NCBI GenBank assembly: GCA_963510375.1
Contig: CAUPES010000018.1
Span: forward strand, 1 to 23,761
Source: Fastidiosipila sp963510375
Lineage (GTDB): Bacteria; Bacillota; Clostridia; Saccharofermentanales; Fastidiosipilaceae
DNA length: 23,761 nt
Reading direction: 5' to 3'
Below the pieces are notes generated by a model that was given only the letters and a program-made list of their open reading frames with translations, made no database searches and had not been told where the DNA came from. Within the stretch, counting starts at the first letter, position 1; every line of letters begins with the position of its first letter. Below are positions 7,778 through 15,594 of this stretch, piece after piece. Position numbers and translations under genes: made by a program.

Positions 7778-9118
7778 CTAAAGTTTAGCTTCTAATTCTG
7801 CACGTTCTGCTTCATAGCCTGGTTTACCTAATAAAGCAAACATGTTTTTCTTATATCCTTCAACTCCTGGTTGATCGAAAGGATTAACCGCGTTTAGATA
7901 TCCACTGATTGCACAAGCACGTTCAAAGAAATAAATTAACTCACCCAAAGTAAATGCATTTAATTCATCAACTGATACCTTAAGATTAGGAACACCACCA
8001 TCAACATGAGATAAAACTGTACCTAACATAGCTTTTTCGTTAACTTCATGCATGTTCTTGCCTGCTAAGTAATTTAATCCATCCAAGTTAGCTTCATCTT
8101 CAGGAATTTCCAACTTACTATTAGCTGAATTAATCCAAATAACAGTTTCAAATAAGTCACGTTTACCATCTTGAATAAATTGACCCATTGAGTGTAAGTC
8201 AGTTGTGTTATTTACTGATGCAGGGAAGATACCTTTTTGATCTTTTCCTTCACTTTCACCGAATAATTGCTTCCACCATTCAGATAAATTTCTTAATGAA
8301 GGTTCATAGTTAACAAGAATCTCAGTGCCGTAACCTTTTCTGTATAAAGCATTTCTAACTGCTGCGTATTGGTATGCTGGATTTTTTTCAATGTTTTCTA
8401 CTGAGAAAGCTTCCATACCTTTAGCAGCACCTTGCATTAATTCTTCAATATTAATTCCAGCTGCAGCAATAGGTAAAAGTCCAACAGCTGTTAATACAGA
8501 GTATCTACCACCAATTTCATCAGGAACGATGAAACTTTCATACCCTTCTTGATTTGCTAATTCTTTCAAAGCACCTTTTTGTTTATCTGTAGTTACAAAA
8601 ATTCTATTTTTTGCCTCTTCCTTGCCATAACGTTCTTCCATATAGTTTCTGAAAACACGGAAAGCTATAGCAGGCTCGGTAGTTGTACCAGATTTTGAAA
8701 TAACATTAACTGCAATTTCTTTATCTTTAACAAACTCTAATAATTCCTCTAAATATCTACCAGAGATTTGATTTCCACAGAAAATCACTTGTGGAGCCTT
8801 ACGTGTTTCTTTATCTAGTCCTAAGCTAAAATGATTTGATAAAGCATCAATAACTGCTTGAGCGCCAAGGTAAGAACCACCTATACCGATACAAATAAAT
8901 ACATCTACATTCTCTTTAACGTATTCAGCAGCTTTTTGAATTCTAGCAAATTCTTCTTTGTCATAATTCACAGGGAGATCAGTCCAGCCAGTAAATTCAG
9001 CTCCTGCACCTTTTTTTTCTTCTAAATTTTTGTGACCAATATTAACTTGATCGGCTAATAATTTGATTTCTTCTTCTCTGAAAAAATTCAGAGCGTTTTT
9101 GTATGAAAATTTAAGCAT
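7778..9118 (-). CDS. pgi: Glucose-6-phosphate isomerase
   Basis: This 446-residue cytosolic enzyme interconverts glucose 6-phosphate and fructose 6-phosphate. Phosphate-binding SKSGTTTEP is at 141-149, CIGIGGSYLG near 76-85, GGRYSVLTAVGL near 203, the active-site glutamate lies in FGESEGKDQKG, and the C-terminal family region reads NAVNPFDQPGVEGYKKNMF. Length matches the shorter Firmicutes form. The ribosome binding site GGAGGAG lies four bases from the ATG. A minus-strand promoter (TATAAT at 9183-9188) sits just upstream, so pgi is probably the first gene of the left cluster. Confidence 0.97.
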   Translation of the reverse strand: MLKFSYKNALNFFREEEIKLLADQVNIGHKNLEEKKGAGAEFTGWTDLPVNYDKEEFARIQKAAEYVKENVDVFICIGIGGSYLGAQAVIDALSNHFSLGLDKETRKAPQVIFCGNQISGRYLEELLEFVKDKEIAVNVISKSGTTTEPAIAFRVFRNYMEERYGKEEAKNRIFVTTDKQKGALKELANQEGYESFIVPDEIGGRYSVLTAVGLLPIAAAGINIEELMQGAAKGMEAFSVENIEKNPAYQYAAVRNALYRKGYGTEILVNYEPSLRNLSEWWKQLFGESEGKDQKGIFPASVNNTTDLHSMGQFIQDGKRDLFETVIWINSANSKLEIPEDEANLDGLNYLAGKNMHEVNEKAMLGTVLSHVDGGVPNLKVSVDELNAFTLGELIYFFERACAISGYLNAVNPFDQPGVEGYKKNMFALLGKPGYEAERAELEAKL

Positions 9119-9182
9119 TATTCTCCTCCAATATTCTATTTCATAAAAACAGCAGTCAAAAGTTCAATTGCTACCACACCCT

Positions 9183-9211
9183 ATTATAACTTATATGATA
9201 AAATATTTTAA
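9183..9211 (-). promoter_or_regulatory. Candidate sigma-A promoter for pgi
   Basis: On the minus strand a perfect -10 TATAAT lies at 9183-9188 with a weak -35 TTAAAA at 9206-9211 after a 17-bp spacer, about 65 bases upstream of the pgi start. The -35 box overlaps the 17-bp palindrome at 9208-9224, which could therefore be an operator. This is pattern matching only. Confidence 0.5.
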
Positions 9212-9224
9212 GTTTAAAACTTAA
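9208..9224. promoter_or_regulatory. 17-bp palindrome in the pgi / ABC-F divergent region
   Basis: The sequence TTAAGTTTAAAACTTAA is a perfect inverted repeat with 8-bp arms around one central base. It lies between the divergent pgi and ABC-F genes, over the candidate pgi -35 box and 28 bases upstream of the ABC-F start. Its size and symmetry suit a dimeric repressor site, but it is all A/T except one G and one C, so chance is a real alternative. Confidence 0.4.
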
Positions 9225-9251
9225 GTTTGAATAAAAAGATAGAGTAATTAT

Positions 9252-11198
9252 ATGAGTATTTTAAGTATTAGTAATTTGAGTAAAGCTTATAAAGCTAGTC
9301 CATTATTTAAAAATATTAATTTACAGGTGCAAAGCGGGGAGAAAATCGCACTCGTTGGGGATAACGGTAGCGGCAAATCAACATTGCTTAAATTAATAGC
9401 GGGGTTAGAAGATGCCGATTCAGGGACAATTAAACTATCTAATTCAACTCTAATGGCTTATTTATCACAACACATGCAAGAATTTACTGATCTAGATAGA
9501 CCCGTATTATCTGATAGACTACAAGATGAATATGAAAGTAAACTTCATGAAATTAGTACAGATATCGCATCACTATCCGTAGTAGAACAAGAGCAGCTTT
9601 TATCTGAATACCAACATATTTCTGATAAATTTGAAAGACGTGGAGGTTATTCTTACCTGCCCAAGTTAACTCAAGCTCTAAATGCTTTAGGTATAAGAGG
9701 TGAAATTTTAAATAGACCAATTAGAACTTTATCTGGTGGCGAAAGAATGAGAGTTCTCCTTGCAGAAAAACTTTTAGAGAATGCGGATCTTTTGTTACTT
9801 GATGAGCCTACCAACCACCTTGATATTGAAGGATTAGAATGGCTCGAGAATTTCATAAAAAATTACAAAGGTGCAGTAATTGTTGTATCACACGACCGTT
9901 ATTTTATTGATCAATTTGCTGATAGGACTTGTGAATTATCTAGTCATACTTTGACATCTTATCAAGGCAATTACAGTGATTTTATTAAACAAAAACAAGA
10001 AAGATTAGATATTCAGAGCAAGACATTAGAAAATCTTGAGAAAGAGCACGAGCGTCAAGAAAATATAACTTCTACTCTGCTCTCCCATCGCAAAATTAGT
10101 TCATACCATTCAAGAGAAAAGATTGTTCAAAAACTTGGTGAAGCTATTGAAGAAATCAGATCTAAAATTCCTGAAAAAAGCAAAAACATGAACTTTAGCT
10201 TTTTACCTATTGATTATGACAGAGATGAAAATCGACTGATTATTAAAACAGAAAATCTTAGTTTCTCTTGGAATGATACTGCTGCAAATGAGATATTATT
10301 TGAGAATTTTAATCTTAAATTGAAAGCTACTGAGAAAAAAGTTTTGCTTGGACCTAATGGAGCGGGAAAATCTACTCTACTTAATATTCTTATGGGTATT
10401 AATACAAATTATCAAGGTAAAGTCGAGATAGCATCAGATATAAAATTTGCTCACTTAGGACAATTTGTTGAGTTCCCAGATGAAAATTTAACTATCCTAG
10501 AAGAAATTCAAGAACGTACTTTGATGTTAGAAACCGAAGCTAGAACTCTTTTAGCTAAGTATGGGTTTTTTAGTAATGAAGTATTTAAGCAGATAAAAGT
10601 TTTGTCTGGTGGTGAAAAATCAAGATTATATTTAGCTTGCATAATTCTTGAAAATCCTGATCTTTTGTATTTGGATGAGCCTACTAACCACTTAGATATT
10701 CATTCACGTGAAATCTTGGAGTCAGCTATTAATGATTTTAATGGAGCAGTTCTTGCAGTAAGTCACGATAGATACTTTATTAAAAAATGTGGCTTAGATA
10801 TATTAGGCTTTATCGGAACTGAGATTAAAGAATTTTCTACTTATGAATCATACAAGCACTTTTCTAATATATACAGAAATACTAACAAAGATAATAGCAT
10901 TGCAGAACCAATTAAAATTGCTGATAACAAAATTAGTAAATTAGATACTAAGAAACAACTACAAGAACTTCGCAAACAAAAAAATAAACTTGAAAAAGAA
11001 TTAAAAATTCTAGCCGATGATATAAGTACTTTAGAATCTGATTTAAATTCTAGAATGCATGAAATGGCTGGTGAATCTATGGATCAATATCTAGAATATG
11101 CAGAACTTAATGAAAAATTAGATTCTCAGAGTGAAAAATATTTTACACTTGGAGAAGAACTTGAAGATATAGAAAAGAAAATCGCTGAAGTTAAATAA
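9252..11198 (+). CDS. ABC-F family ATP-binding protein (Uup/YdiF-like)
   Basis: This 648-residue protein has two ABC cassettes and no membrane segments, so it is a ribosome-associated ABC-F ATPase rather than a transporter. Cassette 1 has Walker A GDNGSGKST (36-44), signature LSGGERMRV, Walker B LLLLDEPTNHLD and the switch SHDRYF. An interdomain linker (roughly 240-330, rich in Glu and Lys) follows. Cassette 2 has GPNGAGKST, LSGGEKSRL, LLYLDEPTNHLD and SHDRYF. Residues from about 560 to the end form a charged coiled coil like those of Uup and YdiF. Both catalytic glutamates are present. Such proteins act at the ribosomal E site in translation or antibiotic protection; the exact role is not readable here. 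It is the only plus-strand gene of the window, divergent from pgi, and has only a weak ribosome binding site. Confidence 0.92.
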   Translation: MSILSISNLSKAYKASPLFKNINLQVQSGEKIALVGDNGSGKSTLLKLIAGLEDADSGTIKLSNSTLMAYLSQHMQEFTDLDRPVLSDRLQDEYESKLHEISTDIASLSVVEQEQLLSEYQHISDKFERRGGYSYLPKLTQALNALGIRGEILNRPIRTLSGGERMRVLLAEKLLENADLLLLDEPTNHLDIEGLEWLENFIKNYKGAVIVVSHDRYFIDQFADRTCELSSHTLTSYQGNYSDFIKQKQERLDIQSKTLENLEKEHERQENITSTLLSHRKISSYHSREKIVQKLGEAIEEIRSKIPEKSKNMNFSFLPIDYDRDENRLIIKTENLSFSWNDTAANEILFENFNLKLKATEKKVLLGPNGAGKSTLLNILMGINTNYQGKVEIASDIKFAHLGQFVEFPDENLTILEEIQERTLMLETEARTLLAKYGFFSNEVFKQIKVLSGGEKSRLYLACIILENPDLLYLDEPTNHLDIHSREILESAINDFNGAVLAVSHDRYFIKKCGLDILGFIGTEIKEFSTYESYKHFSNIYRNTNKDNSIAEPIKIADNKISKLDTKKQLQELRKQKNKLEKELKILADDISTLESDLNSRMHEMAGESMDQYLEYAELNEKLDSQSEKYFTLGEELEDIEKKIAEVK

Positions 11199-11224
11199 AG
11201 CAGAAACTTGTTGTTTCTGCTTTA
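11196..11224 (+). terminator. Rho-independent terminator after the ABC-F gene, at a convergent junction
   Basis: A perfect 12-bp stem (TAAAGCAGAAAC at 11196-11207 with GTTTCTGCTTTA at 11213-11224) encloses the loop TTGTT and begins within the stop codon of the ABC-F gene. The 3' side continues as TTTATTTG. It also lies 35 bases beyond the end of the convergent cyclophilin gene, so it may terminate both transcripts, although the minus-strand tail is poorer in U. Confidence 0.85.
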
Positions 11225-11258
11225 TTTGAGCTTTAATTATAAAAAGTTATAATGTGCT

Positions 11259-11855
11259 TTATTCAGCATCCTTAGCTACAAAATCAAGAGATTTCATTAT
11301 AGGTACGTATTTTTCGCCACGTTTTGCTGCAGCTTCATAATCAGAAACTATCTTCTCAACATTATCCATACCTTCTATAACTTGACCAAACACTGCGTAA
11401 CTACCATCAAGATTTGGTTGAGGGTCAACTGTGATATAAAATTGTGAACCGGCTGAGTCAGGATGCATAGCTCTTGCCATTGCAACAGCACCTTTAACAT
11501 GTTTTAAATCGTTTTCTGGATAGGAATTTTCTGCAAATTCGCCAAAAATATTATATCCAGGTCCACCAGTTCCATCACCTTTAGGATCTCCCCCTTGGAC
11601 GACAAATCCTGGAACTATTCTATGGAATGTTAAACCGTTGTAAAAACCTTTAGAAACTAAATCCTGAAAATTTTTCACAGTTATAGGTGCTTTTTCCGGA
11701 TATAACTCAATTAAAACTTTGCTGTTATCTTCCATTGTTATTTGAACTAAATTTGTTACTTCTTTTGTCATTTTGTGCTCCTCTTTCTTACTACAAGCAG
11801 TAATACTACAAAGTAGTAATACTGCTAAAAATATACTGAATAATGATTTTTTCAT
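11259..11855 (-). CDS. Cyclophilin-type peptidyl-prolyl isomerase lipoprotein
   Basis: This secreted, membrane-anchored proline isomerase has 198 residues from the chosen start. An upstream ATG at 11873 would add six residues, but AAGGAG lies inside that extension, five bases before the ATG at 11855, so the downstream ATG is the likely start. The N-terminus is a lipoprotein signal: two Lys, a hydrophobic stretch (5-18) and a lipobox ending ITAC, with Cys21 as the lipidated residue. The cyclophilin domain shows catalytic FHRIVPGFVVQGGDP, GTGGPGYNIFGEF and AMARAMHPDSAGSQFYI. It should help fold extracytoplasmic proteins. It sits at the end of the Gld-type operon, 83 bases after the CYTH gene, and may have its own promoter in that gap. 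Confidence 0.93.
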   Translation of the reverse strand: MKKSLFSIFLAVLLLCSITACSKKEEHKMTKEVTNLVQITMEDNSKVLIELYPEKAPITVKNFQDLVSKGFYNGLTFHRIVPGFVVQGGDPKGDGTGGPGYNIFGEFAENSYPENDLKHVKGAVAMARAMHPDSAGSQFYITVDPQPNLDGSYAVFGQVIEGMDNVEKIVSDYEAAAKRGEKYVPIMKSLDFVAKDAE

Positions 11856-11860
11856 AAAAT

Positions 11861-11866
11861 CTCCTT
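11861..11866 (-). promoter_or_regulatory. Ribosome binding site that fixes the cyclophilin start
   Basis: AAGGAG on the minus strand lies five bases upstream of the ATG at 11853-11855. It falls inside the six-codon extension that the ATG at 11871-11873 would give, which argues against that longer start. Confidence 0.75.
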
Positions 11867-11915
11867 TTTTCATAATACAATATAAAAATATAAATTAATA
11901 AGTACAATAAAGCAA

Positions 11916-11946
11916 AAAAATAATTTAATAATCTTTAATTATTTTT
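11916..11946 (-). terminator. Possible weak terminator at the end of the CYTH gene
   Basis: A 10-bp inverted repeat (AAAAATAATT at 11916-11925 and AATTATTTTT at 11937-11946) overlaps the CYTH stop codon and gives a run of seven T on the minus strand. The stem is entirely A/T, so it is at best a weak terminator and may be compositional. Confidence 0.3.
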
Positions 11947-12589
11947 GTAATTTTTTTGATTCATCTAATAATTCAAAACATCTTTGCATTTTGCTTTTAC
12001 GTCCGTCTGTAAGTTCAAATCTATGTTTAAGTAAATCTGCCAATTCAAATAATTTAGATTCATCACCGGCAATTAATTCTAATTCTATTTCTTTTATTTC
12101 ATCACTAAGCTTACCACCAAAGAGCTTACCTGAATCTAGAACTACTTCAATCTGAGTTTCTGATAAAATTATGTATCTTCTATATCTATAAACATCAGTA
12201 GTCATATTTGCAGATAATTCTTTATCATCTATAGACTTGAGTAACTCAATATAATGTTCTTCCAAATCATTTTTAAGCGATTCAAGTAGAAAACTAATGT
12301 TTGGCTTATCTTGATTCCAAACAAAATTCCACTCTCCCCTTCGACTAAGAGCTCCATTCTCAGATCCTAATTTTGGAGTTTTTACTGTCAAAATATTTTG
12401 ATCATCTTCGCGTCTAATTCTTAAACTAAATTTATTTTTAGATAGAATCAGATCTTCAGTATCAAAATATTTAGCAACAAAATGGTGTTTAGTCCATGGA
12501 TCCGAATTGAATTCATTCCAAAAACTAGATTTCAATAATTCTTTAAGGTATGTTTTTGATTTCAAATAAAACTTATATTCAACTTCCAT
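11939..12589 (-). CDS. CYTH-domain protein (triphosphate tunnel metalloenzyme family)
   Basis: This 216-residue protein has the CYTH signature ExExK at its very N-terminus (Glu2, Glu4, Lys6), followed by charged strands expected to line the tunnel: SLRIRRED, LTVKTPK, GEWNF, YRYRRYII, EVVLDSGK, EIELEL and GRKSKMQR. The family includes inorganic triphosphatases, thiamine triphosphatases and class IV adenylate cyclases, all acting on triphosphate-bearing substrates with a divalent metal. No CHAD domain is fused and no partner nearby fixes the substrate. The ribosome binding site AAAAGGA is rather far (about 13 bases) from the ATG, but no better start codon is in frame just upstream. The gene follows the DUF5711-like gene by 24 bases and is probably translated from the same message. 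Confidence 0.8.
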   Translation of the reverse strand: MEVEYKFYLKSKTYLKELLKSSFWNEFNSDPWTKHHFVAKYFDTEDLILSKNKFSLRIRREDDQNILTVKTPKLGSENGALSRRGEWNFVWNQDKPNISFLLESLKNDLEEHYIELLKSIDDKELSANMTTDVYRYRRYIILSETQIEVVLDSGKLFGGKLSDEIKEIELELIAGDESKLFELADLLKHRFELTDGRKSKMQRCFELLDESKKLQK

Positions 12590-12613
12590 ATTTACTAAGC
12601 TATCCTTTTAATA

Positions 12614-13822
12614 TTAAATATTAACTAGTCTAACGCCATCTTTACATACTAAAAGCAATTGCTTTTTGTTAATGAAATCCATTTCAATGACTTCTATATT
12701 TCCCATTTCATAGAAAAATGAATTATTATTTGAAATGATATAGATACCATTTTTTGCAGCAACAGCAGTATAGTCAGAACCACTTTTAATCAAATATGGT
12801 GTTTCACCTACATTTAAAGGACCATTAATTTTTGGTCGTTCACCATTTTTTTTATCCAAAAGTTCTGAGTATTTGACTGAATAAATTGAAAATTCATCAT
12901 CATCTTCAACTTTTGCTAAAAAATATACTTCATCTTCGGTTAAACTAATATCTTTAATCTCATTAAATTTAGTTTTTGAACTAATATCATATAAATTACT
13001 CAGTACAAAATTAGTATCATTAGCTAGTGCTACTAGATTTTTATCTGGTGAATATATTTTTGGTAGAGTTAATGAGGATACTAAATTTAAATGTGTTTCA
13101 ATGTGTAAATTACTTAAGTCAATTGAGTGGATATGTGTCTGAATATGAGCACCATCTAGATTTATAATATTAATATATAGTTGACTTGAGTCAGGATTAA
13201 AGCATAAAGAAATTGGGTAGCCTGAACGAATTCTTTCACGTAGTTTATAATCCAGAACATGTTTTCCATTAGGATCCAAAACTCGAACCATACCTTTACT
13301 ATCATAAGAATCTAAGATTAAAGCAACATAGCCTTTATTTGATACTGCAGAATATATAATTTTCTCAGTACTTCTACCTTCATAGACTAAGCCTTCTTCA
13401 GAAAAAAGGTAATAATTAAAACCATTAAGATCACTGACAAGAGCGTATTTATCATTAAAGTCTAATTTGGCATTATCATTATTAATTACATAAGAAGATT
13501 CAACTTCTCCTTGAAATGATAAAAAATTAAGATTTTCATTTCGTAGTTCTAAAATATATTTATCAGCAAAAACACTCATATTCCTTGCCCTACTACTATC
13601 GATGGTAAATAGGGTATCACTTGCTAGGGAAAGTTGATTTGTCTTATCTTGTTTGCCAGATAAATATAAACTTTCTGGTAAAAATATTAACAAAGCTAAA
13701 ATCACTAAGATAAAAAATGACATAGATACACTTAGTAAAAGAACTTTACTACTATCTTGAAGTGTTTTTATTTTGCTTTGATTATGCTTTTTGTTTATAT
13801 TTTTTCTACTCATATTATCCAT
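12614..13822 (-). CDS. DUF5711-like membrane-anchored protein
   Basis: This 402-residue protein starts with a short Lys/Asn-rich cytoplasmic segment, has one membrane helix (about 27-48), and then a long extracytoplasmic part made of short strands with repeated small motifs (for example NKGYVALI, DKYALVSDLNGFNYYLF, NGIYIISNNNSFFYEM), which looks like a beta-propeller. I recognise it as resembling DUF5711 proteins of Clostridia, whose function is unknown. No enzyme motif is visible. A second ATG three codons in (13813) is also possible; neither start has a well-spaced ribosome binding site because the nearest AAGG is inside a hairpin (13829-13860). It lies in the Gld-type operon, 64 bases after the DUF4340 gene and before the CYTH gene, which suggests an accessory role at the membrane. 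Confidence 0.6.
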   Translation of the reverse strand: MDNMSRKNINKKHNQSKIKTLQDSSKVLLLSVSMSFFILVILALLIFLPESLYLSGKQDKTNQLSLASDTLFTIDSSRARNMSVFADKYILELRNENLNFLSFQGEVESSYVINNDNAKLDFNDKYALVSDLNGFNYYLFSEEGLVYEGRSTEKIIYSAVSNKGYVALILDSYDSKGMVRVLDPNGKHVLDYKLRERIRSGYPISLCFNPDSSQLYINIINLDGAHIQTHIHSIDLSNLHIETHLNLVSSLTLPKIYSPDKNLVALANDTNFVLSNLYDISSKTKFNEIKDISLTEDEVYFLAKVEDDDEFSIYSVKYSELLDKKNGERPKINGPLNVGETPYLIKSGSDYTAVAAKNGIYIISNNNSFFYEMGNIEVIEMDFINKKQLLLVCKDGVRLVNI

Positions 13823-13828
13823 TATAAT

Positions 13829-13860
13829 ACGAAAGCCTTAGTAAAAACTAAAGCTTTCGT
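13829..13860 (-). other. Inverted repeat directly upstream of the DUF5711-like gene
   Basis: Two 14-base arms (13829-13842 and 13847-13860; outer part ACGAAAGC/GCTTTCGT) pair across a four-base A (U in minus RNA) loop. On the minus-strand RNA the single non-Watson-Crick pair becomes U-G, so the stem is continuous. There is no T-run after it in either direction of interest: on the minus strand ATTATAATGG follows directly, including the start codon. It holds the only AAGG before the start, so it could reduce translation or act as an mRNA processing/stabilising element between the two parts of the operon. Confidence 0.65.
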
Positions 13861-13886
13861 GAATTTTAAAAATTTTGTAATATTAA

Positions 13887-15572
13887 TTACTTATTTGTGC
13901 TTTTGCTTGTATTTTTTGCTTCTGGATCTGGAACAAGTTTTTTTAGTTCATTAAATCTTGCTTCATCAACTGTTTCGGTTTTTTGTTTGTCCATTTCTTT
14001 AATTAATTGATCCAAACCATTCAGAACTCCAGGTGACCTTATACTTTTACTTTCATAGAAATCTGCTTTCAGACAATAGAGACCTGTATACTCACCATTT
14101 TTTACAATGTAGAAAGTTCTATCATCTCGTTCCTTGAATTCTAAGTTAATATCGCCCATATTGTCTTGACGCATTTTATAATTGATTGAGAATACAGATT
14201 CTTTATTTAGAACATTTTCAGCATTTGCTTCAAGATCAATGTTATTTACAAAGATACCTATTAGTGTCTGATAATACCTACTAAATAAATTATCATCTTT
14301 ATCATTTTTTACAAAAGCATAACGACCATTTAGAGTATAAACTGGCTCAGGTTTTTTGAACCCTTTTGCTTTTGCAGCATCAGTTTCTTCTGTATTAGGA
14401 TAGTAAATTTTAGAAGTATATTCCTGATCTGGTGTTCTTAGAGTTAATTCTCCAACATTCTCTATATTCACTAAAGCAACAAAGTTGTCAAAAAAGTCCA
14501 TTTGCTTGGAGCCAATGTTAGTTAATGAGTTGTTGGCAAAAGTGAACACAAGTTTGGACCCTTCAAAACTAGCATAAGTTTCTTTATTAGAGCTTGATCC
14601 TACCAGCAAAGTTTTGTTTTCTGATTTTTCATTTATTAGACTTAGTTTGTATTGAGCTTTGTCCAATCCATACTTAGCCAAATCTTGCTCTTTATCAATT
14701 GCAATGTATTTGGTTGCTTTTAACTCTAATGCTTGCTTTACTAAATTATTAAGATTTGTATTATTCCCTTTCCAAGTCACAGGATTAGTTATTGTCCATT
14801 CAAGTGTTTTAACTTCTCCCGTTTTCTCATTGAAAATCTTCTTTGATTCAGCTTCAAGTTTATATTTATCATTAGGTCTTTCTAAAACTAATTTAGCAAT
14901 TTGATTTGCATCTGCATTGAAAATATTTTCATTCAATAAATCTAGTTGACCAGACAAAATCTGATCTACAACTGCTGAAGCAATTGCTAACCTTTTAGTC
15001 TTGTGATTGTAAATGTAGTGATTGTTTACACCCTTTGAAGGTGCTTTATTTCCTAGAGTAACCCTGATTTCTTCACCAGATTTTAGAATATATTTGATTT
15101 CAGCTTTTGCATCTTTAATTCCATAGTCGGCTAGGTTAGTTTCTTTATTTGTGCCTACATCTTCTGTAGTAGTAATTTTTAAGAGCACATTACCCAATTT
15201 CTCAACCTTATTTTGAGATATATTAGGATATTCTGCATTTACTAATTTCCAAGTTTTTTTTGTTTTCTCTTTGTCTTTTTTTGCTGATCCAGTTACAGCT
15301 AAAGTAGTACCATTTGTTTCTGATTTTTTTGAGTCTTTGTCAACTTTTACTTCTTCACTATTAAGTACCAGAGTACCTTTTTCATTCTTTAGCTCAATTT
15401 TATCTACATCTTTGAAGTTTAATGAAATTAAAGCTTCTGATTTAGCACTGGTATTACTTGTTTCATTTCCTTCACCATTACTACTTGAGCCAAAAAGTTT
15501 CCAAAGTGCAAAAGCTGCAATGAGAACAACCAAGACAATAATCATAATGATTAAATTTTTAATTTTTTTCAT
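13887..15572 (-). CDS. DUF4340 domain-containing membrane-anchored protein of a Gld-type ABC system
   Basis: This 561-residue protein has one N-terminal membrane helix (about 7-27) and a long Lys/Glu/Asn-rich extracytoplasmic region. Two DUF4340-like modules can be seen: a Trp-containing strand (TWKLVN near 107, EWTITN near 258) followed about 40 residues on by a dL..YG(I/L) motif (LADYGIKDA near 147, LAKYGLDKA near 298) and charged strands. The C-terminal 25 residues are a hydrophilic tail. DUF4340 genes are commonly found next to GldG-family genes in ABC operons; the function is unknown, perhaps binding or gating the exported substrate. It starts 22 bases after the GldG-like gene with a GGAG site, consistent with one transcript. 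The assignment rests on the domain pattern plus context. Confidence 0.75.
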   Translation of the reverse strand: MKKIKNLIIMIIVLVVLIAAFALWKLFGSSSNGEGNETSNTSAKSEALISLNFKDVDKIELKNEKGTLVLNSEEVKVDKDSKKSETNGTTLAVTGSAKKDKEKTKKTWKLVNAEYPNISQNKVEKLGNVLLKITTTEDVGTNKETNLADYGIKDAKAEIKYILKSGEEIRVTLGNKAPSKGVNNHYIYNHKTKRLAIASAVVDQILSGQLDLLNENIFNADANQIAKLVLERPNDKYKLEAESKKIFNEKTGEVKTLEWTITNPVTWKGNNTNLNNLVKQALELKATKYIAIDKEQDLAKYGLDKAQYKLSLINEKSENKTLLVGSSSNKETYASFEGSKLVFTFANNSLTNIGSKQMDFFDNFVALVNIENVGELTLRTPDQEYTSKIYYPNTEETDAAKAKGFKKPEPVYTLNGRYAFVKNDKDDNLFSRYYQTLIGIFVNNIDLEANAENVLNKESVFSINYKMRQDNMGDINLEFKERDDRTFYIVKNGEYTGLYCLKADFYESKSIRSPGVLNGLDQLIKEMDKQKTETVDEARFNELKKLVPDPEAKNTSKSTNK

Positions 15573-15594
15573 TTGATCTCCTAATGTTTCTCTA

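Noticed and set aside
14659..15576. Plus-strand open frames of 81 and 101 codons opposite the DUF4340 gene
   Set aside because: Antisense shadows of a Lys/Glu/Ser-rich coding sequence; their hydrophobic, Ser/Phe-rich translations reflect the reverse complement of those codons.
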